From contig CAJUDM010000001.1 in assembly GCA_910584915.1 (NCBI GenBank), positions 13,929 to 57,491 on the forward strand: a DNA stretch of 43,563 nucleotides, in the 5' to 3' direction. The notes under the pieces are model-generated. The model did no database searches and had not been told where the DNA came from. It worked only from the letters and a program-made list of their open reading frames with translations. The position numbers and the translations under genes are program-made. This DNA is from an uncultured Lachnospiraceae bacterium (GTDB taxonomy: Bacteria; Bacillota; Clostridia; Lachnospirales; Lachnospiraceae). Positions 6,519 through 13,758 of this stretch are shown in pieces; the stretch's first letter is position 1, and each line of letters opens with the position of its first letter.

Positions 6519-9506
6519 TTAATAGCCCAGATAGCTCTGGTTCATGTCCACGTTTCCTTTGATGCCCGGCACGGATCCCTTCGAGCTGTACTGCCATAAA
6601 TTGTACCTGCCGCCGTAATTCGGAGCCGCCGCATACTGTGCAAGCCAGATCTTGTAGGAACCAAGCGCCCCCGCGTCGATCTTACTGTTCAGCCAGGTCT
6701 TGTTCGCATAGACGCCCGCCGTGTAACCCGAATTCTGGATCGTCGCACAGAACGCCTTGCAGACCGCAGTGCGCGTCCCTTTATCGATGCCGTCCGCCCT
6801 GCCGCCGCTCGACTCCACGTCCAGGAAGATAGGATAGGATATCTTGTATTTCTTCACCAGATCCAGCACCATGGAGGCTTCCTCCACAGCCTCCTTCTCA
6901 TTTACGGCCTGCGTAAAGAAGTATACTCCGACCTTCAGCCCCGCCGCATTGGCGCCCGAGATATTTGCCGCAAACTTCGGATCTGTGATCAGTGCGCCGG
7001 TGCTGGATCCGCGGTAACCGCAGCGGATGATCGCATAGGATGCCCCCGAGGACTTCACACTGTTCCAGTCGATATTGCCGTTCCACTTGGACACATCGAT
7101 CCCGAAGGTACCGGAGCTCGTCACAAGGCTTCCGTCGCTGGCAAAGGTGTATTTCGCCCCCTGGATGACCTGTTCCCCTGTCACATACTGGTGGTTTTCC
7201 AGATAGTAGAATGTCTTGCCGTTAATATTCTGCCATCCTGTATACAGTATCTCCTGTATCTCCACATAAAACTCATTAAACTTGTAATAATCCGCATACA
7301 CAGCCTTCCGGTACTTGCCGTTCTCAAATACAAAGACCTGATTGCCGTTTTTATCCTTCAGCAGGGATGTGGTATCCAGCGCATAATTGTTTACCACTTT
7401 CACCGCCACTTTCGCTTCTTTTCCGTTATCGCATTTGATGACGATCTCCGTATCGCCCAGTGCCACACCGGTCACTGTCACCACCTTGTCTTTGAACACC
7501 GCGGTGGCGATCTCCTTCTTGCCGGTAACCACCTCTTTGATCCTGGCGCTGTCCGGTACAGTTGTCACCTTTATGTCCACTGTCTTCTGGATCTGCACCT
7601 GTACGGTATTCTTATCAACAACGACACCTGTGTCAGTCACTGTCACATCACAAAATTGCACTACATCCCCGGCAGTCACAGTGATCTTTGCTTTACCGGC
7701 CTTTTTCCCCTCTATCGTCGCCGATTTTTTATCTGATGCCACAGCCACGGATGCAATATTGGCATCGGATGATACCCAGGATACCTCCGTCTGATTCGAT
7801 GCAGCAGTTATCGTTCCCTTCGCCCCCACTGCCAGGGACATTGTTGTCGGATTGATCGTGAGAGTCGGCTTTTCCGGTGCCGCTGTAACGGTCACCGTAC
7901 AATTCTCCATCAGTCCGCCGGCGCTTGCCGTGATATTGGTCGTACCCGCCGCAATGCCCTTCACCGTACCGGAACTGTCCACTGTGGCTATGCCAGTGTT
8001 TCCCGAAGACCATGTGATCGTCCCGGCGGTATTCTCATTTACCTTTATCGCCGCAGATTCTCCCACTTTTATCGTGACAGGGCCTTTATCTATCGAAAGC
8101 TTTTTTTCCTCCACAGGCGGTGTTGGCGGATTATCCCCGCTGACATCCTGCGTCTGGGGAGCCGTCATCAGGTAATAGTCTGAGGCATCGATCATCGCCG
8201 TCGCTCCCGGCTCCCTGATCGTGCTCTTATCGATCTTGTTATAGGAAACCTGTCCGCCGCCTGTCTGTGTGGATTTCACAAAAGGCACCGTATCCGTCAG
8301 CTTGGATTCCTCCACCACTTCCGCGATCGCAGTATCCTCCACAGCCGCGTTTACTTCCGCCTCCGTCTTGATCTCTTCCTTCACATCGACTTTTTTGTAA
8401 GCTATATTAGCCTTCACCTCCACACTCTGCGTCTCTGTGGAGACCTTGTATTCCGCGTACTGCTCCCCGGCAAGTTCCACCATCCGCACTTTATAGGTGC
8501 CCGCCTCAATATTTTCCTTATAGATCACGCCGTCCTTATCATCGTCCGTCCATGTCTCCGTCTTTCCGCCGGGCGCAGTGATCTCCACCTCGAAGGGCAC
8601 ATTGGCGATCAGTTTATCTGTAGCCGTATTCACAAATTTGATCTTCAGGTCCTTGACAATAGAAGTGGTCTTTAACGCCACGTTGGCCCCCTGAACGGGC
8701 TCTTCCTCCACGATCTGCGTCTCCTCTTCTATCTCCACCGCAGCCTCCTTCGACAGCTGGGCATCCGCCACCGCCAAAAGGCCGCTCTCCCCTATGATCT
8801 TTACGCCGTCAAGCGAGGTGCCGACCTCCGCAAACGCCTCCACCGCCTTGTCCTGATTTCTTGCGGCAATAAAAATAGTACCTGTGAGCACCGCAAAGAC
8901 AAGGACAGCCACACCTGTAAACGCGATCACCTTATCGATCAGCGGCATATTCCGAAAGGCGAGCACAGCGCCCGCCACACCTTTTTTTCTCCGGTAGGCT
9001 ACAAAATCATCCTCGTCATCCTCATACTCGTCATAATCCTCGTACTCCCCGTCATCCACATAATAGAGGTCCTCATCTTCCTCTTCCTCATATTCCTCAG
9101 AGTCCTCTCTCGCTTCCCCGTAATAATCTACGTCATCTCCGTAGTATTCCTCTTCATAGTACTCGTCCCCGTCCTCCGTATCACTCTCCTCTCTGTAATA
9201 CCCGTCGGACTCTTCCTCATATTCCCCGCCGTAATATCCGTCCCTGACATACTCCTTTGGTCCCTCCTCCTCATAATATCCGTCACCGGCATACTTTCCG
9301 GTCCCGTCCTCCTCATAGTACCCGTCATCGGCATATTCTCCGGACTCGTCCTCATAGTATTCGTCATCTTCGTACTCATCCTCATAATATCCGTCGTCGC
9401 CGTACCCGTCATCGTAGTCATCTATCTCCGGAAAAAATCCTCTTTTCTCCGAAAGCCCCCGCTTATTGTTCTTTTTGTGCTTCTTTCCCTTTCCAAGCAA
9501 ACTCAT
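6519..9506 (-). CDS. Large membrane protein with Tyr/Asp/Glu-rich cytoplasmic tail, Ig-like domains and GH25 domain
   Basis: A 995-residue protein. Residues 1-20 are Lys-rich. Residues about 23-175 are extremely acidic and carry about 30 tyrosines, with DGYY recurring five times. One membrane helix (about 190-212) follows, so the tail should be cytoplasmic and the rest outside. A segment with DDDKDGVIYKENIEAGTYKV matches the SpaA-like unit of the smaller GH25 protein. After a linker come three BIG2-like Ig domains (about 465-705), a short choline-binding-like stretch (GWQNINGKTFYYL) and a GH25 domain (about 800-995) with GIDVSKWNGNIDW and FLDVES. The ATG at 9506 was chosen because the GTG at 9545 lacks a ribosome binding site. 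It is the first gene after the promoter at 9648-9676 and probably leads the rml operon. Confidence 0.9.
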   Translation of the reverse strand: MSLLGKGKKHKKNNKRGLSEKRGFFPEIDDYDDGYGDDGYYEDEYEDDEYYEDESGEYADDGYYEEDGTGKYAGDGYYEEEGPKEYVRDGYYGGEYEEESDGYYREESDTEDGDEYYEEEYYGDDVDYYGEAREDSEEYEEEEDEDLYYVDDGEYEDYDEYEDDEDDFVAYRRKKGVAGAVLAFRNMPLIDKVIAFTGVAVLVFAVLTGTIFIAARNQDKAVEAFAEVGTSLDGVKIIGESGLLAVADAQLSKEAAVEIEEETQIVEEEPVQGANVALKTTSIVKDLKIKFVNTATDKLIANVPFEVEITAPGGKTETWTDDDKDGVIYKENIEAGTYKVRMVELAGEQYAEYKVSTETQSVEVKANIAYKKVDVKEEIKTEAEVNAAVEDTAIAEVVEESKLTDTVPFVKSTQTGGGQVSYNKIDKSTIREPGATAMIDASDYYLMTAPQTQDVSGDNPPTPPVEEKKLSIDKGPVTIKVGESAAIKVNENTAGTITWSSGNTGIATVDSSGTVKGIAAGTTNITASAGGLMENCTVTVTAAPEKPTLTINPTTMSLAVGAKGTITAASNQTEVSWVSSDANIASVAVASDKKSATIEGKKAGKAKITVTAGDVVQFCDVTVTDTGVVVDKNTVQVQIQKTVDIKVTTVPDSARIKEVVTGKKEIATAVFKDKVVTVTGVALGDTEIVIKCDNGKEAKVAVKVVNNYALDTTSLLKDKNGNQVFVFENGKYRKAVYADYYKFNEFYVEIQEILYTGWQNINGKTFYYLENHQYVTGEQVIQGAKYTFASDGSLVTSSGTFGIDVSKWNGNIDWNSVKSSGASYAIIRCGYRGSSTGALITDPKFAANISGANAAGLKVGVYFFTQAVNEKEAVEEASMVLDLVKKYKISYPIFLDVESSGGRADGIDKGTRTAVCKAFCATIQNSGYTAGVYANKTWLNSKIDAGALGSYKIWLAQYAAAPNYGGRYNLWQYSSKGSVPGIKGNVDMNQSYLGY
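8990..9440 (-). repeat. Low-complexity Tyr/Asp/Glu coding repeat
   Basis: This part of the large GH25 gene is built almost entirely from TAT/TAC, GAC/GAT and GAG/GAA codons with irregular repeats of a DGYYEE-type unit. The units have drifted and are not an exact tandem array. Such DNA can change length by slippage or recombination. Confidence 0.8.
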
Positions 9507-9647
9507 AAACCTATGTAACCTTTCTGTTTTTTTGATGAATTCCACTTTTTAACTGTTCACGGCTCCGCCGTCCAAAGCGGCATGGCGCACAAAAACTGCA
9601 AAAACCGCCATTTGGCGCCACTTCCCTTTATACACAGTATCTGTAAT

Positions 9648-9676
9648 ATTGTACCACCTTTTTCCTTCTAATTCAA
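9648..9676 (-). promoter_or_regulatory. Sigma-A-type promoter for the GH25-rml operon
   Basis: On the minus strand, TTGAAT (9676-9671) and TACAAT (9653-9648) are separated by exactly 17 bases, a close match to the housekeeping consensus. Transcription would start near 9641, leaving a leader of about 135 bases before the ATG at 9506. The perfect palindrome TGGCGCCA at 9613-9620 lies in that leader. Confidence 0.7.
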
Positions 9677-9733
9677 GGATTCCCTGCAAGTTCCAAAAGT
9701 TTGCAATTTGTCGATGAAAAAAAAGAAAAACTA

Positions 9734-9771
9734 TTGACTTTTCTGGCAATTACTGCCAAAATTTATATAAC
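9734..9771 (+). promoter_or_regulatory. Promoter region with TGGCA-N5-TGCCA palindrome upstream of the zinc-ribbon gene
   Basis: TTGACT at 9734-9739 is a good -35 box. The -10 is unclear: CAAAAT has 17-base spacing but only four matches, and TATATAAC further on is too far away. Between them is TGGCA-ATTAC-TGCCA (9744-9758), flanked by T and A runs, which looks like an operator placed inside the promoter. Confidence 0.45.
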
Positions 9772-9807
9772 GTATTACAATATTTTTTGAAAAAAGGGGA
9801 ATTTTTC

Positions 9808-10122
9808 ATGATGTACATGCATTATTGTAAGCGTTGCCAGAAGATCCATATGCTAAACGGGCATAAAATGTCCTGTCCGAGATGTGAATCATCTCTCACC
9901 GAACTGCAGATCACTTATCTGGATTACACGAATATGTCCAGAGAGGAACGGGCGGCTTTTACCGCGCGTCTGAGAGATCCCGAGCGGCTCGCAAGGCTCA
10001 GCACAACCTATCGGATGTACAAGTACAGTAAATGGTATAAGGAACTGCTGTCCCAGACACCAGACAATATTTACCCGTTTGACGCAAAAAGAACTCTTGT
10101 CGGCCTCGCTGCAACCAACTGA
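9808..10122 (+). CDS. Small zinc-ribbon protein
   Basis: A 104-residue soluble protein. The N-terminus holds two Cys pairs, CKRC and CPRC, about 16 residues apart, the layout of a zinc-ribbon knuckle. The rest is helical and basic, with SREERAAFTARLRDPERLARLSTTYR. The start at 9808 has GGGGA 7 bases upstream; the TTG at 9787 is less likely. It is transcribed away from the GH25-rml operon out of the shared intergenic region and is followed by several hairpins. I do not recognise a named family; nucleic-acid or protein binding is plausible for this architecture but not shown. Confidence 0.75.
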   Translation: MMYMHYCKRCQKIHMLNGHKMSCPRCESSLTELQITYLDYTNMSREERAAFTARLRDPERLARLSTTYRMYKYSKWYKELLSQTPDNIYPFDAKRTLVGLAATN

Positions 10123-10127
10123 CACTC

Positions 10128-10147
10128 TCAGGAGAAATCTCTCCTGA
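10128..10147 (+). repeat. Hairpin 1 after the zinc-ribbon gene
   Basis: TCAGGAGA (10128-10135) pairs perfectly with TCTCCTGA (10140-10147) across a 4-base loop, directly after the stop codon. No T-tract follows, so it is more likely a 3'-end stabiliser or part of a larger structure than a full terminator. Confidence 0.6.
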
Positions 10148-10173
10148 CTGCTCAACAACTGAATAAGGCATAA

Positions 10174-10194
10174 AATGCGGAAAACTTCTGCATT
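10174..10194 (+). repeat. Hairpin 2 after the zinc-ribbon gene
   Basis: AATGCGGAA (10174-10182) pairs with TTCTGCATT (10186-10194) across a 3-base loop. The one non-Watson-Crick pair is G-U, which suits an RNA structure better than a DNA site. Confidence 0.55.
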
Positions 10195-10198
10195 CCAC

Positions 10199-10229
10199 AA
10201 TAGAAAGCATGTCACACGCACTTTCTATT
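10199..10229 (+). repeat. Hairpin 3 after the zinc-ribbon gene
   Basis: AATAGAAAG (10199-10207) pairs perfectly with CTTTCTATT (10221-10229) across a 13-base loop. It is followed by a short T run and is the third of four successive hairpins. Confidence 0.55.
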
Positions 10230-10249
10230 TTCACGGATCAGAGAGGAGG

Positions 10250-10287
10250 CTGCCGGTTACCATGTTCATTGGCCGGCAGTCTTTTTC
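10250..10287 (+). terminator. Rho-independent terminator
   Basis: CTGCCGG (10250-10256) pairs with CCGGCAG (10273-10279) and is followed directly by TCTTTTTC. This is a classical GC stem plus T-tract on the plus strand, ending the zinc-ribbon transcript or a structured leader RNA before the SGNH-like gene. Confidence 0.8.
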
Positions 10288-10399
10288 GGGGGTGCAAACT
10301 TTTCCTTCCCTCTGCGAATCTTATATGACAAATAAACAGATACTATGAGACAACCGATACAAAATAATTCAAATTTTCAGAAAGGTTTCCTTAAATAAA

Positions 10400-11563
10400 A
10401 TGGCTAAAACTAACCAAAACACATTCGACCGCAAAAAATCCCGTTCCGCGGAACCTGAATGGATCGATCTTGAAGAGACCAGCCTGGACGAGCTTGAACA
10501 GGAACCGACAGGAAAACGCGCTCCTTCCGGAGATAAAAAACCAGCCGGCGCATCCCGCGGAAAACAGGCGTCCAAAAGAAAACCCGCAGCCGGAAAGAAA
10601 AAGGCAGGGATCAATTTCCATGTCATCCTGCTCTCCCTGATGGCGATCGTCTTCCTGATCATCGCTTTTAAACTGCTGTTCTGGGACAAGAGAGTGCGGG
10701 AAAACAATGAGAGGGAAAGTGATACGACTCTCTCCTTCGAGACAGAGCCTTTGGATTCCATCATACCGCTCGACTCCTCCGACACTTCCCAAAAAGAAAA
10801 GGACGATGACCTGCGCATCCTGTTTATCGGCAACGGCTCTCTCGCCGACGAAAAGGATTCCGAAAACAATCTGGCAAATATCGTACAGGCAAAGACCGGG
10901 GCCACAGTTTACAACTGCGCCATCCCCGGCTCCTATATGACTATGAAAAACGATACTTATAAAGATACTTTTATCTACGACGCCTTCTCATTCTACAACC
11001 TGTGTACGATCTTTACGATCGATAATACCAAGACGATCTCCTGGGCTGAACGGGATCTGGGCGGTTTCCCGCCGGATGTGGCGGAGTCTCTCGAACTTCT
11101 GCAGTCCATTGACTACAGCGAACTGGATGTACTCTGTGTCTATTATGACGGATCGGACTACCTGGATCAGAGGGGCTCCTACAATATTGACAGAGAGGAA
11201 GATCCAACCCTCTTCTGCGGAGCGCTCAAGGCCGGGCTCGAACTGGTCAAGCAGTCCCTGCCCCACGTGCGGATCATTGTGATGTCGCCCGCCTACGCCT
11301 ACGCTGTAGATCAGGACGGGAACTACACCTCTTCCTTTATGACCGATGTTCTGGAGGAGCCTCTCTCGAACTATATCGGCCTTCAGTCACAGACCTGTAT
11401 GGACTGCCATGTCTCTTTTGTCGATAATTTTTATGGCAGTGTGTATGAGGAGATCGCGGATGATTATCTGGAGGATAATATCCTGTTGAACGAAAAAGGG
11501 CACGCCCTTGTCGCGGACAGATTTCTGTATGCGCTGAACAGATTTAACGACTATGACTTCTGA
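10400..11563 (+). CDS. Membrane-anchored SGNH-like protein with degenerate catalytic blocks
   Basis: A 387-residue protein. A charged, Lys-rich cytoplasmic part (about 1-70) precedes one membrane helix (about 74-95), then a linker and an SGNH/GDSL-fold domain outside. The usual block I GDS reads IGNGSLAD here, the block III position reads DGSDYLD rather than GxND, and block V reads LNEKGHAL, keeping His but with Asn for Asp. The overall layout (TM anchor, then about 270 residues with RIIVMSPAYAY) matches the two intact SGNH proteins in the window. It may be a non-catalytic relative or have altered chemistry. The ribosome binding site AGAAAGG is rather far (about 15 bases) from the ATG. It is on the opposite strand from both main operons. 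Confidence 0.75.
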   Translation: MAKTNQNTFDRKKSRSAEPEWIDLEETSLDELEQEPTGKRAPSGDKKPAGASRGKQASKRKPAAGKKKAGINFHVILLSLMAIVFLIIAFKLLFWDKRVRENNERESDTTLSFETEPLDSIIPLDSSDTSQKEKDDDLRILFIGNGSLADEKDSENNLANIVQAKTGATVYNCAIPGSYMTMKNDTYKDTFIYDAFSFYNLCTIFTIDNTKTISWAERDLGGFPPDVAESLELLQSIDYSELDVLCVYYDGSDYLDQRGSYNIDREEDPTLFCGALKAGLELVKQSLPHVRIIVMSPAYAYAVDQDGNYTSSFMTDVLEEPLSNYIGLQSQTCMDCHVSFVDNFYGSVYEEIADDYLEDNILLNEKGHALVADRFLYALNRFNDYDF

Positions 11564-11609
11564 GGAGATGTGAAAGAAACCGTCAGCACTCCGGTTTGCC
11601 ATGCCTGAG

Positions 11610-11643
11610 TGAAATACCCCGCAGCTTGCTACGGGGTATTTCA
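11610..11643. terminator. Bidirectional hairpin between convergent genes
   Basis: TGAAATACCCCG (11610-11621) pairs perfectly with CGGGGTATTTCA (11632-11643), a 12-base stem with a 10-base loop, lying between the ends of two converging genes. It has no T-tract outside the stem, although the A/T-rich stem base may serve both directions. A damaged partial copy is at 12474-12497. Confidence 0.6.
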
Positions 11644-11680
11644 CCCTCGCGGAAATAAATGCCGTTTTGTGCCGGATGTA

Positions 11681-12451
11681 TCAATATTCCAGCCCGAGAT
11701 AGGCATCATCCTTTAAATAGATACAATAGCCGGCTGCCGTTTCCACATAATGGTAGCCGGTTTCTTTAAAGTCTTCTTTCCTGTGGTTTGTCTCATGCAG
11801 GATGATATAGTGGCACCCCTGCTCCGCCGCCAGGGAGGCGATCTTTCCGCAGTCCGGCTCTCCCTCTCTCATGGCGTCATAGAGCGGATTATCGTTTTCC
11901 CAGCGCTCCACCGCCATCTCACGCCCGTAAGGCATACAGACATTGGCTGTATACTGCCTGACATAGGGCAGCATCTCATCCGGAAACACAGCCCGGACCT
12001 CACGCCCCTCCACAATGATCGCATCGCACACGAGCGCCACGGTCTGAGGCACATGAAACCTGTTAGACGCGGGACTGAAATACGGATTATCGTATACATA
12101 ATCCCCCGTCAGAATAATAATCGCACAGATGGCAAACGCCGCCCCCGCCCGCAGTGCTCTCCCGGAGATGCCGGCGATCAGCCGTATCCCGGCGTAAGCG
12201 ATCACCGCCGTCATCGGCACAAGCCACAGGATGCGATAGTAAGTCTCCTCATCCAGATACCGAAAAACAACTTTTGCAAACAGCGGAAAAAAGAACAGCG
12301 TCACTGTCACGGCGGAAGTATACAGCAGAATGATCCTTTTTACCCTGTCCTTTTCCACAAAAAGCAGATAGGCAGACGCCGCCAGAAAAAGTCCTGCCGC
12401 CAGTCCGTCTCCGATATAATTTTTAAATAGTGTGGTAATCTCGTTCCACAT
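11681..12451 (-). CDS. Membrane protein of unknown function
   Basis: A 256-residue protein. It has about four hydrophobic helices in the first half (near residues 17-31, 40-60, 73-92 and 100-117), then about 130 soluble residues that should lie outside. The soluble part contains EGREVRAVFPDEMLPYVRQY and EQGCHYIILHETNHRKEDF and ends in an aromatic-rich beta region. This plan (short membrane bundle plus a C-terminal soluble domain) resembles the C-terminal end of the GT-C-like proteins upstream, so it may be a partner or a split descendant of one; that is inference. The start has GAGGGG 5 bases upstream. It is the last gene of the long minus-strand cluster. Confidence 0.75.
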   Translation of the reverse strand: MWNEITTLFKNYIGDGLAAGLFLAASAYLLFVEKDRVKRIILLYTSAVTVTLFFFPLFAKVVFRYLDEETYYRILWLVPMTAVIAYAGIRLIAGISGRALRAGAAFAICAIIILTGDYVYDNPYFSPASNRFHVPQTVALVCDAIIVEGREVRAVFPDEMLPYVRQYTANVCMPYGREMAVERWENDNPLYDAMREGEPDCGKIASLAAEQGCHYIILHETNHRKEDFKETGYHYVETAAGYCIYLKDDAYLGLEY

Positions 12452-12473
12452 GTCTGCCCCTCACATTCTGAAG

Positions 12474-12497
12474 TGAAATCCCCCGCAGCAGGCTGCG
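12474..12497. repeat. Partial copy of the TGAAATACCCCG hairpin
   Basis: TGAAATCCCCCGCAGC followed by AGGCTGCG resembles the left arm and loop of the hairpin at 11610-11643, but the right arm is lost. It lies in the short gap between two membrane-protein genes. Confidence 0.4.
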
Positions 12498-12528
12498 CTA
12501 TAAAATTCGCGTACCTTAGACAGCCCGC

Positions 12529-13758
12529 TCAACCTGCCCTCAGATACAAAAGCGAAAACACGATCCCCGGCAGGCACCCCAAAAGCCCCTGCCACAAAAT
12601 ATAAGGCTTCCTGTACAACAGAAACAGCAGCATAGCCGTCATCATCAGAAGCATCCCGCACAGAAATCCCGCCATCGTACTGCACAGGCATCCCGCCGTC
12701 ACCGCCGCCATCAGCCAGAGCACATTCCTGTTCCCCGCCCTGCCCTGCTTTTTTACCTCCTCCGCCACCTTGTACAGCAGCAGAAAAAGAAAGGGCAGGA
12801 TCACATTCCCCAGCGCTGCCTTCCCCTGCCTTGTCCTGGTCAGCAGGAATGTCGATGCCGGATAAATGGAATAGTTGCCGAATATCTGCAGCAGAGAAAC
12901 AAATATCATAAACAGCGGCAGCAATGCCTTTACATCCACCCGGCTTTTCCTTTTACCATCAGGCGCCTCACCTGCGCCCTCCAGAGCGCTTCCCTTTCCA
13001 GGCGATCTTCCCTCTGACAGCACGCTGCCGCACAGCTTCCTGCCGATCTCCAGATACAGCACATAAGTCACCGGTATCAATACCAACGGCATCAGGGAGT
13101 GAGCCGCCACCGCGGCATTCACGCCGCATTTTGCCGCGATAAACGAAACCCAGATCGGGAAAGGCGCCAGTCCGTGCCTCAGATCCAAGGTAGTGGGCGC
13201 CCCTGTGTAGGAATCGATGGCGTACATTCCGCCCCCCAGATTAGCCGCCGTGGAGATCGGAATATAATAGGCGTCATCCCCGTCCGCATAGGCGAGACGG
13301 TACGCCTGAAGCATCTGAAACAGAAGCCCTGCCAGAAAAACACTCCACAGAGACAGCCTGAGGAGCCCTTCTCTGCTCTTTAAACCTCTGAAAGCCTCCC
13401 TTCCCGATGTAACCACTCCGTTCCACAGCCCGAGCCTTGCGTGCAGCAAAAACAACAGGCTGCCGGCGATCGCGAACGTCAGACAGACCGCCTCAAAAAC
13501 AAGTTCCACCTGCCGGAACCTGCCCGCTTTCAGGACAAACGGCACCGCGATCAGCTGAAAAACCGCCCACATCAAAATATATCCCAGCCCAAATATGGTT
13601 CCCGGAGCCGAAACATCCATCCCGTCTCCATTTTTTCTGCCGACATACAGCGCGAAATACCCTGCTCCAACCGGCACAAACACCATCCATATTCCGAGCA
13701 TGCACAATTTCATAATCACAACAGCCAGATTCCTCCCCGCTCTTTCCTGTAATTTCAC
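12529..13758 (-). CDS. Polytopic membrane protein, DUF6077-like
   Basis: A 409-residue protein with about ten hydrophobic helices. The central YADGDDAYYIPISTAANL, followed by GGMYAIDSYTGAPTT and HGLAPFPIWVSFIAAKCG, is characteristic of a clostridial membrane family I recall as DUF6077; the acidic DGDD resembles the first-loop acidic motif of GT-C enzymes. A hydrophilic insert with EGRSPGKGSALEGAGEAPDG sits between helices near residue 250. The start is a GTG whose GTGA overlaps the stop of the upstream gene by 4 bases, so translation is coupled. It probably takes part in sugar transfer or export outside the membrane, but no reaction can be assigned. Confidence 0.8.
   Translation of the reverse strand: MKLQERAGRNLAVVIMKLCMLGIWMVFVPVGAGYFALYVGRKNGDGMDVSAPGTIFGLGYILMWAVFQLIAVPFVLKAGRFRQVELVFEAVCLTFAIAGSLLFLLHARLGLWNGVVTSGREAFRGLKSREGLLRLSLWSVFLAGLLFQMLQAYRLAYADGDDAYYIPISTAANLGGGMYAIDSYTGAPTTLDLRHGLAPFPIWVSFIAAKCGVNAAVAAHSLMPLVLIPVTYVLYLEIGRKLCGSVLSEGRSPGKGSALEGAGEAPDGKRKSRVDVKALLPLFMIFVSLLQIFGNYSIYPASTFLLTRTRQGKAALGNVILPFLFLLLYKVAEEVKKQGRAGNRNVLWLMAAVTAGCLCSTMAGFLCGMLLMMTAMLLFLLYRKPYILWQGLLGCLPGIVFSLLYLRAG

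Noticed and set aside
5272..6522. Long plus-strand reading frame (416 codons) opposite rmlB
   Set aside because: It is antisense to an unmistakable RmlB and has no family pattern; long open antisense frames are common with this codon bias.
6519..9506. Sortase-anchored surface protein
   Set aside because: Ig-like domains suggested it, but there is no LPxTG-type C-terminal signal; anchoring is by the internal membrane helix.
9549..9749. Minus-strand 66-codon frame in the divergent promoter gap
   Set aside because: It spans the predicted promoter and has no ribosome binding site or recognisable content.
10261..10347. Possible 28-codon frame starting inside the terminator hairpin
   Set aside because: The AGGAGG upstream is about 13 bases away and the frame is made of the terminator sequence; more likely chance.
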